Made by a program: the position numbers and the translations under genes
The notes under the pieces: generated by a model
Told to the model about the DNA's origin: nothing
Databases searched by the model: none
What the model saw: the letters and a program-made list of their open reading frames with translations, nothing else
Source of the DNA: Petrocella sp963666005
GTDB taxonomy: Bacteria > Bacillota > Clostridia > Lachnospirales > Vallitaleaceae
Direction of reading: 5' to 3'
Assembly: GCA_963666005.1 (NCBI GenBank)
Contig: OY762509.1
Location: 744,001-808,000, forward strand
Length of the DNA stretch: 64,000 nt
Part shown: positions 9,350 through 17,707 of the stretch, piece after piece
How positions within the stretch are numbered: the stretch's first letter is position 1
How the letters are laid out: the number at the start of each line of letters is the position of its first letter

Positions 9350-10363
9350 TTATTGAATATCTGCTACTGAATCCCTAATCATCAGTTCGGTATCCAATAT
9401 GATATTCTTCTTTATACCTTCGAGGCGCCCCTCAATCATAGCAATAACCGTCTCGGCACTTTTTTGTCCCATCTCATAAGCAGGTTGCTTAATGGTTGTC
9501 AGCCTCGGTGTTAGATGCTTTGACATATAGATATCATCAAAACCTACAACGGATATCTGTTCAGGGATCTTTATCTGCCGTTCGTTGAACGCCTCGTAAG
9601 CACCTACCGCCATCATGTCATTGCAACAGATAATGGCCGAAAATGGTACTTGTTTATCCAAAAGTTGTCTTACTGCGACTCTTGCCTTTTCAAGAACAAA
9701 GTCTCCATACACGACCAAACGCTGGTCAAAGGGAATGAACAGATCGTCTAAAGCTTTTAAATAACCTTCAAATCTGGTCGCTGTTGAATAGCTGTCTTTA
9801 ATGCCACCTAAAAAAGCTATTTTTCTGTGACCACGGCTATACAAGTAGTGCATCACTTCCTCGATGGCCTTATGATTGTCTACGTGAATGTTGATGGCTT
9901 GATCGTCAATAATCTTTGAGTCCACGAAGACTGTCTTCATTTCTTTCTTCTTCATTTGCTCCAAGGTCTCATCACTGATGACATCGGCATTGCTGTAAAC
10001 AACGCCAGACACATAGTGTTCCGTCATGAAGTCAAGATGAACTTTTTCTTTACTAGGGTCATTCCCCCCTTCACAAAGAATGACATTATAATTGTGTCTG
10101 GTAGCTGTATCTTCAATCCCTTTGGAAAACTGAGGATAGTAGGGATTGGTGATGTCAGGAAGCAATAGACCGATGATTTTTGATGACTTTGTCACCAATC
10201 CTCTGGCAATGGCATTAGGTTGATAGTTGTTCTCTTCTATCACCCGCCACACTTTTTGTCTGGTCGTTTCACTGACACCTTTGCTTTTGTTATTAATGAC
10301 CCGTGAGACAGTGGTAATTGACACACCGGCCAATGACGCAATATCGGTTATCGTTATTTTCAT
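9350..10363 (-). CDS. LacI-family transcriptional regulator of the inositol-type operon
   Basis: A 337-residue repressor. The helix-turn-helix and hinge are at the N-terminus (ITDIASLAGVSITTVSRVIN, residues 4-23), then a periplasmic-binding-like effector domain (LLLPDITNPYYPQF, VVGFDDIYMSKHLTPRLTT). I chose the ATG at 10363 because GAGGGAG lies eight bases upstream and the protein then begins just before the helix-turn-helix; a longer frame would add 30 unrelated residues. Palindromic sites with an AAACGTTT core lie before this gene, before iolE and before the binding-protein gene, so it likely represses itself and the operon. The inducer is probably the transported cyclitol or sugar. Confidence 0.9.
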   Translation of the reverse strand: MKITITDIASLAGVSITTVSRVINNKSKGVSETTRQKVWRVIEENNYQPNAIARGLVTKSSKIIGLLLPDITNPYYPQFSKGIEDTATRHNYNVILCEGGNDPSKEKVHLDFMTEHYVSGVVYSNADVISDETLEQMKKKEMKTVFVDSKIIDDQAINIHVDNHKAIEEVMHYLYSRGHRKIAFLGGIKDSYSTATRFEGYLKALDDLFIPFDQRLVVYGDFVLEKARVAVRQLLDKQVPFSAIICCNDMMAVGAYEAFNERQIKIPEQISVVGFDDIYMSKHLTPRLTTIKQPAYEMGQKSAETVIAMIEGRLEGIKKNIILDTELMIRDSVADIQ

Positions 10364-10404
10364 AACATTCTCCCTCTCTCGAAGAGATCCGCTGTTTTCG
10401 GGCA

Positions 10405-10419
10405 TGTAAAACGTTTTCT
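10405..10419. promoter_or_regulatory. LacI-type operator upstream of the LacI gene
   Basis: GTAAAACGTTTTCTC with a perfect AAAACGTTTT core, about 45 bases upstream of the LacI start codon. It suggests autoregulation. A weaker half-match, TTAACGTTTA, lies at about 10462-10471. Confidence 0.6.
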
Positions 10420-10587
10420 CTATCACTATATAACCTGTGAGATCAAATTGCAATCCCCATTTTAACGTTTATACATATACAACATCATTAGGCTTGTATT
10501 ATTGCTATATAGTACCAATATCATCCTCTTCACGCTGTAATATTTTCACAATAATACTCTTTCACTTTTATGCTTTACCACCAATTT

Positions 10588-11604
10588 TTATGGCATTCTT
10601 ACCAATTCATTGGTTTCGAACGCTTCTTTACAGAGGTAAGCAATCTCTGTTGTCTTCGTACCGTCATAGACCGTCACTTCAGGCTTCCTGTTATTTTGAA
10701 TACAATGTATGAATTCTGCAATCTCATCCACATAGGCCTGATCAAATCTCTCAAGGAAATCCTGTGAACATTCTCTTCTAACACCATGTTCATCCAGTAT
10801 TTCAACCATATTCTTTGCAGGAACGCTGGCTATTCTCAAAGTTCCTTTAGTTCCTATGATCTCTGTCTCAACATTATAACCATGAGGCGCTGTTCTTCCT
10901 GCAAATATAAATGCCATGGCCTCGTTGTCGAAATGAATCAAAGCCCCGACATTATCACCGTCCTTGAATTCACCGAATTCCGGATGTGCATAGCAACCTC
11001 CGATGGCAAAGATTGACTTAGGTTCCGCACTTAAGAACCACCTGGCAAGATCAATATCATGAACAGCCATATCGATGAACTGTCCACCACTGTGTCCGGC
11101 ATAGGCTATGGCACCTTCTATGCAACTTTCCGGATCTTGCGAGTAACCTCTAAAAAGAATCGGTCGGCCTATTTCACCAGCATCCACCTTCTTCTTCGCA
11201 TAAGCATAGGAGGGATCGTAACGTCGCATAAAGCCAAGCATGAACACCAGTTCCGGATGGTTCTCCACTGCCTCCTCTGCGATTTTACATTCCTCTACAT
11301 TTGTTCCAAGAGGTTTCTCTGAAAAAACATGAAGTCCCTTTTCAAGAGCCGCAGCAATCTGGCTTGTATGAAGTGACGACGGACTTGTAATGACCACTGC
11401 ATCCAAGGCTTCATTAGCAATCATTTCACCAAAGTCCGTATAGCGATATGGCACGTGCCATTCATCACATACCCGATTAAGAACCTCTTCATTCATATCA
11501 CATAGGGCTGTCAGTTCAGCACCTGGAATTCTAAAAGCAATGTTCTTAGCGTGTTGGTGACCAAGGCGACCTAAGCCAACTGCACCGATTCTGATTTTAT
11601 CCAT
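10588..11604 (-). CDS. Second Gfo/Idh/MocA dehydrogenase (inositol-type)
   Basis: A 338-residue NAD(P)-dependent oxidoreductase with GAVGLGRLGHQHAKNI at the N-terminus, SEKPLGTN near residue 95 and GGQFIDMAVHDIDLARWF in the catalytic domain. It is a distant paralogue of the dehydrogenase at 7310-8323. GGAGG precedes the start. It follows the permease gene by 15 bases, so it belongs to the transporter operon. Having two such enzymes fits interconversion of inositol isomers through an inosose (for example scyllo- and myo-inositol), a known arrangement in inositol clusters. The exact substrate is not readable from motifs. Confidence 0.83.
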   Translation of the reverse strand: MDKIRIGAVGLGRLGHQHAKNIAFRIPGAELTALCDMNEEVLNRVCDEWHVPYRYTDFGEMIANEALDAVVITSPSSLHTSQIAAALEKGLHVFSEKPLGTNVEECKIAEEAVENHPELVFMLGFMRRYDPSYAYAKKKVDAGEIGRPILFRGYSQDPESCIEGAIAYAGHSGGQFIDMAVHDIDLARWFLSAEPKSIFAIGGCYAHPEFGEFKDGDNVGALIHFDNEAMAFIFAGRTAPHGYNVETEIIGTKGTLRIASVPAKNMVEILDEHGVRRECSQDFLERFDQAYVDEIAEFIHCIQNNRKPEVTVYDGTKTTEIAYLCKEAFETNELVRMP

Positions 11605-11619
11605 CTGATATTCCTCCGC

Positions 11620-12618
11620 CTATTTTTTCTTAGCGTTTCTTCTCATATCAATCACCACTGCACCAACGATTATGATCCCTTTAATAACCTGTTGCCAATA
11701 AGCATTAACACCGAGCAAGTTGAGACCATTATTAAGGACACCTAGTATTAAGGCACCTACCACCGCGCCACCAATAGTACCGATACCGCCGGAATGAGAT
11801 GTACCACCAATGGTCGTTGCCGCTATGGCATCCAATTCATAGCCAACACCCATACCTGGCTGTCCAGTATTAACACGTGCTGACAAGATAACCCCGGCAA
11901 GACCGGCAAGAAATCCTGCATAGGCATAGATCATGATTAGGTTTTTCTGTACATTGATACCGGACACTTCAGCCGCATGAACATTACCGCCAATAGCGTA
12001 TATGTTCTTTCCAAAGCGCGTATGGTTCAACAATACCCAAGTGACAAATGCCATGAAGATATAAATGAGAACCGGCACTGGAATCCCCTTGAACCCTCCA
12101 AAGCCAAGAACATATCCCTGTCCTATGTATTGATAGGAATCAGTCAACGTACTGACCGGACGTCCATCTGTGTAAAGAAGAGCAAGACCTCTGGCCGATG
12201 TGTACATACCTAAAGTCGCTATGAATGCCGGTATGCCGGTCTTTGCAACAAATGTACCGTTGATGGTTCCAGCTATTGCACCAACAATCAACGCTGCTAT
12301 TACCGGAACAATCCATACCATCTCTGGAAGATTTGCGTACATCTTTTCTGACCAATCGGCCTTCTGCGCAAAACTTGCCGCAACGACGGCTGCAACAGCA
12401 AGTACTGATCCACTGGAAAGGTCAATCCCTTTTGATATGATGACCAAGGTCACACCAAGGGAGATAACGCCAATTATGGATATTTGACGAAATACATTAA
12501 TCAGATTTCGTGGTGAACGGAACACTGGGTCAATAATACTAAGAATCAGAACCATGAGAATCAGAATGAAGTAGATACCATACTTGCTCATGATGCGTTT
12601 AACATTAACTTGATTCAT
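11620..12618 (-). CDS. Ribose/inositol-type ABC transporter permease (RbsC family)
   Basis: A 332-residue polytopic membrane protein of the BPD_transp_2 family. Roughly ten hydrophobic segments are visible, with the RbsC hallmarks ISKGIDLSSGSVLAVAA, TNGTFVAK-like INGTFVAKTGIPAFIATLG, YAIGGN and ATTIGGTSHSGGIGTIGGAVVGALILGVLNNGL. TTGGAGGCAG precedes the start. It lies 14 bases after the ATPase gene and forms the channel of the importer whose binding protein is encoded at 14336-15259. Confidence 0.93.
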   Translation of the reverse strand: MNQVNVKRIMSKYGIYFILILMVLILSIIDPVFRSPRNLINVFRQISIIGVISLGVTLVIISKGIDLSSGSVLAVAAVVAASFAQKADWSEKMYANLPEMVWIVPVIAALIVGAIAGTINGTFVAKTGIPAFIATLGMYTSARGLALLYTDGRPVSTLTDSYQYIGQGYVLGFGGFKGIPVPVLIYIFMAFVTWVLLNHTRFGKNIYAIGGNVHAAEVSGINVQKNLIMIYAYAGFLAGLAGVILSARVNTGQPGMGVGYELDAIAATTIGGTSHSGGIGTIGGAVVGALILGVLNNGLNLLGVNAYWQQVIKGIIIVGAVVIDMRRNAKKK

Positions 12619-12632
12619 ATGTCTGCCTCCAA

Positions 12633-14135
12633 TTATGCTTGTACCGAGTCGGTCGCATACTTCATTGTTAATTCCTGAGTTGCTTCGCTCCTGTCAAGGA
12701 TGCCTGTAACTTTCCCTTCATGCATGACCATCACACGATCTGCCATTCCAAGTACTTCCGGTAACTCTGAGGAAACCATAATAATTGCCTTCCCCTGGGC
12801 GGCAAGATCTGATACCAATGTATGAATCTCCGCTTTGGCACCAACGTCAATACCTCTTGTGGGTTCATCAAGAATCAGTATGTCCGGATCTGTCAGTAGC
12901 CATCTGGCAACCAAGACCTTTTGTTGGTTCCCACCACTTAAGTTCTGAATCAACTGGTCAAGGTTCGGCGTCTTAATCCTGATCTTTTTCTTGTATTCTT
13001 CACAGTCCGCTTCTATCTTCTTGTGTTCAAGAAGCTTGAACTTACTGACATAACTCTTTGTATGAGCCATGATTGTGTTGTCTCTAACAGATAGCATTGG
13101 AAAGATTCCGGTTTGACGCCTGTCTTCTGTCAGAAGGGCTATCTTATGCCCTATGGCTTCTGATGGCGATGTAATATTCACCACTTCCCCGTCGATGCTA
13201 ATTGTTCCCGCCGTCTTATGTCTCATGCCAAATATGGTTTCAACGACTTCCGTTCTGCCAGCACCAACCAGTCCAGCGATGCCCAGTATTTCACCTTTTC
13301 TTAATTCAAAGGACACATCATGAAAAGCCTTGCCGGCAGATAGCCCATCTACTTTAAGCTTAACATCACCGATTTTACAATGGACCTTTGGAAACATCTG
13401 ATCCAATTCGCGTCCCACCATCAAATTAATCAACTGATTCGTATCCAGATTCTTTGCCTCTTCTGTTGCAATGTACTGACCATCCCTAAATACCGTGATA
13501 TCATCACTGATTTCAAAGATTTCATCCATCTTGTGGGATATATAGACAATGGCTGTTCCTTCGTTCCGAAGACGTCTGATGATCTTAAAGAGATGGTTGA
13601 CTTCCTTGTCAGTTAGTGCCGAAGTCGGTTCATCCATAATAACGATATCCGAATTATATGAAACCGCTTTGGCAATCTCAACCATCTGCATTTTTGCCAC
13701 AGTCAACTGGGACATCTTCATCTTCGGGTCAATATCCAGCTCCAAGTCAGATAGAAGTTCTTTTGTCATCTTATACATCTTGTCATGATCGACCAGTCTA
13801 AGTGGTCCCTTAAGTGGCTCACGTCCCAGCCACACATTTTCCATAATCGTTCGATGAAGCACCGGACTTAACTCCTGATGAATCATCGATATTCCCATGT
13901 TAAGGGCCATGTTCGTATTCTCAAGGTTCAACTCTTTACCTTTGTAAATAATCTTACCTTCTGTTGGCTGATGTATGCCTATCAGACACTTCATCAAAGT
14001 TGATTTCCCTGCACCGTTTTCACCCATCAAGGAGTGTACTCGGCCAGCTTTCAGGTGAAGATCAACATTGTCCAGGGCTCTTACACCGGGAAAATCCTTA
14101 GTGACACCAAGCATTTCCAATATATATTCACTCAA
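12633..14135 (-). CDS. Sugar ABC transporter ATP-binding protein (RbsA/MglA type), TTG start
   Basis: A 500-residue ATPase with two nucleotide-binding halves. The first has Walker A GENGAGKST and Walker B IVIMDEPTSAL. The second has a degenerate Walker A, GLVGAGRTEV, as usual for RbsA, with LSGGNQQKV and ILILDEPTRGID. I place the start at a TTG (14135) because AAGGAGGG sits six bases upstream and the product then begins (M)SEYILEMLGVTKDFPG, as in relatives. An in-frame ATG at 14198 would lie in the intercistronic hairpin. It energises the permease encoded just downstream. Confidence 0.93.
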   Translation of the reverse strand: MSEYILEMLGVTKDFPGVRALDNVDLHLKAGRVHSLMGENGAGKSTLMKCLIGIHQPTEGKIIYKGKELNLENTNMALNMGISMIHQELSPVLHRTIMENVWLGREPLKGPLRLVDHDKMYKMTKELLSDLELDIDPKMKMSQLTVAKMQMVEIAKAVSYNSDIVIMDEPTSALTDKEVNHLFKIIRRLRNEGTAIVYISHKMDEIFEISDDITVFRDGQYIATEEAKNLDTNQLINLMVGRELDQMFPKVHCKIGDVKLKVDGLSAGKAFHDVSFELRKGEILGIAGLVGAGRTEVVETIFGMRHKTAGTISIDGEVVNITSPSEAIGHKIALLTEDRRQTGIFPMLSVRDNTIMAHTKSYVSKFKLLEHKKIEADCEEYKKKIRIKTPNLDQLIQNLSGGNQQKVLVARWLLTDPDILILDEPTRGIDVGAKAEIHTLVSDLAAQGKAIIMVSSELPEVLGMADRVMVMHEGKVTGILDRSEATQELTMKYATDSVQA

Positions 14136-14165
14136 GATTCGTCCCTCCTTGGTTTGTTCAAAAAA

Positions 14166-14217
14166 AGTCATAGAGAGGTTGAGTAAGGCGCATCCCACTC
14201 AACGCGTCTCCATGACT
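14166..14217 (-). other. Intercistronic hairpin between binding-protein and ATPase genes
   Basis: AGTCAT...GTTGAGT pairs with ACTCAAC...ATGACT around a 10-base loop, with an imperfect middle. It has no T-run. Such hairpins often protect the upstream mRNA and lower expression of the downstream transporter genes relative to the binding protein. The role is inferred. Confidence 0.5.
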
Positions 14218-14335
14218 TGCTCTATCAATGGATGACTCCCCTCTCACAGCCGAACCATCCGTTGTTGCGTATGAAATGATAATGGCGTCATCTAGACATC
14301 TTAATCATATGTTCCTTGTTAACACTAAGACTGAT

Positions 14336-15259
14336 TTACTGGAAGTCAGCCAGGTTATCTGGTGTAACAAGTACAAACGGAATCCAAGTTTCTTTTTCCA
14401 CAGTTTCACCACTTGCTGCTTTAAAAGCAACTTCAACACCACCACCGCCTTGGCCTGCAGCATCTTGGAAGACTGTTGCCGATAGATCGCCTGCAGCAAG
14501 TGCCGCCAAACCATCCGGTGTTGCATCTACACCAAGTACATACACATCTTCTCTAGCTGCATCTTTTAACGCCTGAACAGCACCAAGTGCCATATCATCG
14601 TTGTTACAGAGAATCGCATCAAGTTCATCACCATATTTGTTTAACCAGTCTTCAGCAACCATCATACCTTCGTTACGTTGCCATTTACCTGTTTGCTCTT
14701 CTACAATCTCTATACCTGCGTAATTTGCAGCGATTTCTTTATTACCTTCTGTACGTTTGATCGCACCTTCATTATCGAGTTTACCCATAAGAATTGCTAC
14801 TTTACCTTCACCGCCCAGCTCTTCAGCCAAGAACTCCATTTGAAGACGTCCTGCAACAACTTCTTCTGACCCGACGTAATAAGCGCCATCTGGTAGATCG
14901 CCAGGGTTTCTATTTACATAGACAATCGGTACATCATCTTCTTGTGCCGCTGCGGTAATAGGTCCCGATGCAGATGTATCTACTGGTACCACAACGATGG
15001 CATCTTTTTGTTGAACCAAGAAGTTCTCGACTTGATCCATCTGCTTTGCCATATCCTCTTTCGCGTCAACAAACTCTATTCTGATTTTATCGTTGCCATC
15101 TGCATAAGCCTTCATACCGTCCATCATATAGGTGAGGAAAGTATCGTCGAAGTTTGCAATGGATACCCCGATATCAATGTAACCATCGTCCTCCTCGCTA
15201 CATGCTGAAAACCCAAATACAAGTACCAATGCCATCAATACTGAAATAATTCGTTTCAT
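14336..15259 (-). CDS. Sugar/inositol ABC transporter substrate-binding lipoprotein
   Basis: A 307-residue lipoprotein of the Peripla_BP_4 family (ribose/inositol type). The signal peptide ends in the lipobox FSAC, so Cys20 or so is the lipidated residue. The mature part starts IDIGVSIANFDDTFLTYMMDGM and keeps the family segments VVVPVDTSASGPI, VYVNRNPGD, LCNNDDMALGAVQALKDA and VLGVDATPDGLAAL. AGGAGGG precedes the start. It is the first gene of the inositol-type operon, with LacI-type operators upstream. It captures the ligand for the ATPase and permease downstream. The ligand class is inferred from the adjoining iolE/iolG-like genes. Confidence 0.9.
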   Translation of the reverse strand: MKRIISVLMALVLVFGFSACSEEDDGYIDIGVSIANFDDTFLTYMMDGMKAYADGNDKIRIEFVDAKEDMAKQMDQVENFLVQQKDAIVVVPVDTSASGPITAAAQEDDVPIVYVNRNPGDLPDGAYYVGSEEVVAGRLQMEFLAEELGGEGKVAILMGKLDNEGAIKRTEGNKEIAANYAGIEIVEEQTGKWQRNEGMMVAEDWLNKYGDELDAILCNNDDMALGAVQALKDAAREDVYVLGVDATPDGLAALAAGDLSATVFQDAAGQGGGGVEVAFKAASGETVEKETWIPFVLVTPDNLADFQ

Positions 15260-15822
15260 ACAAAAACCCTCCTATAAAATGACTGTTATCAAGTTCTACC
15301 ACCCGCGTCCCTACTGCCTCCACTTCGTTGTTGTATGTTTTTTCTATTGTTTGTCGGATTATTCAAATTATATTGTATGTTTTATAGAGAAAACGTTTCC
15401 TCGACGCTAAGTCAATTATAACTTTATGCACAATTATCGTCAATATTATATATTTGATTTGTATGTTTTGAACATTTATTCACGTTAAAAATTTAACTAA
15501 TTTTCTCATTTTCTCTTTCTAATTACTAGGGAAGCGTTTTCTCTACGAAACTAACAAAACAAATTCTCCCCATGATTTGTAATAAAATGCATTTTATCAC
15601 TCATCTTTTGCGTAAACGTTTACGTTACTTTTTTCACGATTTTTCTCTTAGGTGTGTCTTTTTTTTGTACTTTATTCATAACAGATGGGTTATTACTCTC
15701 CAAATCAAAACTCGTCATTATACCGATTGGCGTCTAATCCCCATTGTGCTATGATGAATATATAGAAAGAGATGATTACCTTAATCATAATATATCCTGT
15801 CTTTTGAAAGAGGTGTTTCAAT
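15260..15822. promoter_or_regulatory. 563-base regulatory gap with three LacI-type operators
   Basis: No gene was found here. Three sites share the AAACGTTT core: GAGAAAACGTTTCCTC (15387-15402), GGGAAGCGTTTTCTC (15529-15543, weaker) and the perfect 14-base palindrome CGTAAACGTTTACG (15611-15624). The first lies next to AT-rich promoter-like sequence for the binding-protein gene on the minus strand. Spaced operators of this kind suit repression by DNA looping. The rest is AT-rich without clear signals. Confidence 0.6.
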
Positions 15823-16452
15823 ATGAAAATCAGCGTCCTTGGCGCAACTGGCTCCACCGGTAATTTGGTTGTCAAAATGCTATTGGAACAAAATCATGAC
15901 GTGGTTGCTTTCATCCGAGATCCTGCCAAGCTTGACTTGACCGATGTTGACTTTGCAGAGGCAAAACTCACTATCGTTGGTGGTGAATTATATGACCGTG
16001 TTCTGATGAAGAAAGCCATCGATGGGTCAGATGCCCTTATTAGTTGCCTTGGTTCCAGCACCACAGCCAGTTCAGATGAGCTGACCCTCATGGCGGCATC
16101 TGTGACCCATGTCCTTAAGGAAACAAGCATCCCTAAGGTTGTCTATCTTTCAACAGCAGGTATTGAAGATGAGTTCGAGGGCTTTACCAAATGGCTAATA
16201 CACATGGTCATTGGCAATGTCATAGCAGACCATAAGAAAGCGGCCAAGCTCTATCAAAAATGTGGTTTGACCTATGTCATTGCAAGACCGCTCAAGCTGA
16301 CCAATAAGAAACCTACTTTCAAATATCATATGGCCGAAGAAGGTTTGCCAAAAAGCAAAAAAGGCATCTCCCGAGCCAATGTAGCAGATTTTCTGGTTAA
16401 GGCTGCAACAACCGATCAGTTTGACAATAAATCTATGGCTTTGTCCGAATGA
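15823..16452 (+). CDS. NAD(P)-binding atypical SDR protein (NmrA-like)
   Basis: A 209-residue single-domain Rossmann protein. The N-terminal ISVLGATGSTGNLVVKMLLE has the GxxGxxG motif of atypical short-chain dehydrogenases. Later segments include ALISCLGSST, VVYLSTAGIEDE and VIARPLKLTN. There is no clear YxxxK catalytic pair, as in NmrA-like sensor or reductase proteins. AAAGAGGTG precedes the start. It stands alone between the inositol-type regulatory gap and a terminator. Function unknown; a flavin-reductase, redox-sensor or epimerase-like role is possible. Confidence 0.8.
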   Translation: MKISVLGATGSTGNLVVKMLLEQNHDVVAFIRDPAKLDLTDVDFAEAKLTIVGGELYDRVLMKKAIDGSDALISCLGSSTTASSDELTLMAASVTHVLKETSIPKVVYLSTAGIEDEFEGFTKWLIHMVIGNVIADHKKAAKLYQKCGLTYVIARPLKLTNKKPTFKYHMAEEGLPKSKKGISRANVADFLVKAATTDQFDNKSMALSE

Positions 16453-16533
16453 TATAACCACTTCCCCTGGAGACTCATCCATCAATATTAATACGAGGTT
16501 TTTACCGCAAAGATATAATCTTATATAAATCAA

Positions 16534-16573
16534 AATCAGCCCCTTGGCCCAAATACATGCCAAGGGGCTGATT
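16534..16573. terminator. Strong hairpin terminator
   Basis: AATCAGCCCCTTGGC and GCCAAGGGGCTGATT form a perfect 15-pair stem with a 10-base loop. It lies between the SDR gene and the convergent amidase gene, so it can serve both. Confidence 0.85.
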
Positions 16574-16645
16574 AATTACAGTATCCCGTTCTATATACAC
16601 ATTATTCTATACCAAAGCACTTCAAACACCAGTACCATTCTTAGT

Positions 16646-17602
16646 TTATTCGAGTCTCTCAAGCTCCTCCACAATAAATTCTGAAGCCCTTCTTACCATC
16701 TCTTCCCAATGGTCATAGATATACTGACTGTCTTCTTCATTGTCTGCAAAGCCATACTCTAATATATAAGCCGGCACCTCTGTGTATCTGTGTAGAAAAT
16801 AGTAATCCCACTCAGGTGTTATATCATTATACCTTCTGTAGACACGATAAACAGGAAAATCCTCCCCTGCAGTTTCTTTGGCAAGCCTTATGGCAAAATC
16901 CCTGTCAGAATCAAGACCATATAACACTTCCACACCACTTGCATCACCGTCCAATTTATTGATATGATTACTGATCAGCATATCCGCATCAACGTAGTCA
17001 GCTATGGCACTCCGATCAAAAAGCGTGATATAGGTATCATCCTCTCTTGTCATGATGACACGTATGCCTTTATCCTCAAGGAATGATTTCATCAAAAAGG
17101 TCAACTCTAGATTCTGATCCTTTTCTATCCAAAGATCATTGGAACCCTCACCATCATCAAGACCACCATGCCCTGCATCTAACACCACAATCGGCCTTGT
17201 TTCAACAATCATCAGCCTGCCCTGGTCATCCCGCTCCCATGTTACGTAGTCGATGGTGTCAGCATCACTGTTATAAATATATGTTACAGTGACAAGGTCA
17301 CCCACTTCCAGAATGGCATATGGAATCTTATCGACTGCCAATTGAATCTGCTTTTCTAGACCGTCTATCCACAGGTCAATCGTCGGCACCGATGCATTAT
17401 CCACTGATTTTCCTATAATGGTTGCATCCGTTGTGTACCATTCAACCCCATTGCTTCCCTGTACTTTTTGCTCCCATTCAACACTATAATTTAACAGCTG
17501 ACTGCCTTTAGAATCACCAGGCGTTAATCGGCCAAGAAAATAGCCCACAACAAACACCACACCCAAAGCAAGCACCAATGCCCAAACAAGTCCTTTTCTC
17601 AT
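16646..17602 (-). CDS. N-acetylmuramoyl-L-alanine amidase (Amidase_3), membrane anchored
   Basis: A 318-residue cell-wall hydrolase that cuts the bond between muramic acid and L-alanine. An N-terminal helix (ALVLALGVVFVVGYFLG) anchors or exports it. A 110-residue spacer domain follows, then Amidase_3 from about residue 136. The zinc ligands are visible: His in LDAGHGG, Glu in IEKDQNLEL and His in ISNHIN. The catalytic Glu is in YILEYGF near the C-terminus. GGAGAG precedes the start. It is not obviously in an operon. No SPOR or LysM repeats are present, so wall targeting must come from the spacer or the anchor. Confidence 0.9.
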   Translation of the reverse strand: MRKGLVWALVLALGVVFVVGYFLGRLTPGDSKGSQLLNYSVEWEQKVQGSNGVEWYTTDATIIGKSVDNASVPTIDLWIDGLEKQIQLAVDKIPYAILEVGDLVTVTYIYNSDADTIDYVTWERDDQGRLMIVETRPIVVLDAGHGGLDDGEGSNDLWIEKDQNLELTFLMKSFLEDKGIRVIMTREDDTYITLFDRSAIADYVDADMLISNHINKLDGDASGVEVLYGLDSDRDFAIRLAKETAGEDFPVYRVYRRYNDITPEWDYYFLHRYTEVPAYILEYGFADNEEDSQYIYDHWEEMVRRASEFIVEELERLE

Positions 17603-17707
17603 GGAATCTCTCCTGACTGTTAACTTAAGAAAGTCACAATCCCATTATACGCCTTTTTGACCAACGTTTGAACCTGCCAACCTTTAAATGTTGCAACTAT
17701 AATAGTT

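Noticed and set aside
10364..10453. Longer LacI-regulator start (30 extra residues)
   Set aside because: The extra part has no ribosome site and contains the operator; GAGGGAG precedes the ATG at 10363.
7310..11604. The two Gfo/Idh dehydrogenases as the missing C3 oxidase of the C-glycoside locus
   Set aside because: They sit 35 kb away in an inositol-type operon with iolE and LacI operators. Not excluded, but there is no evidence for the link.
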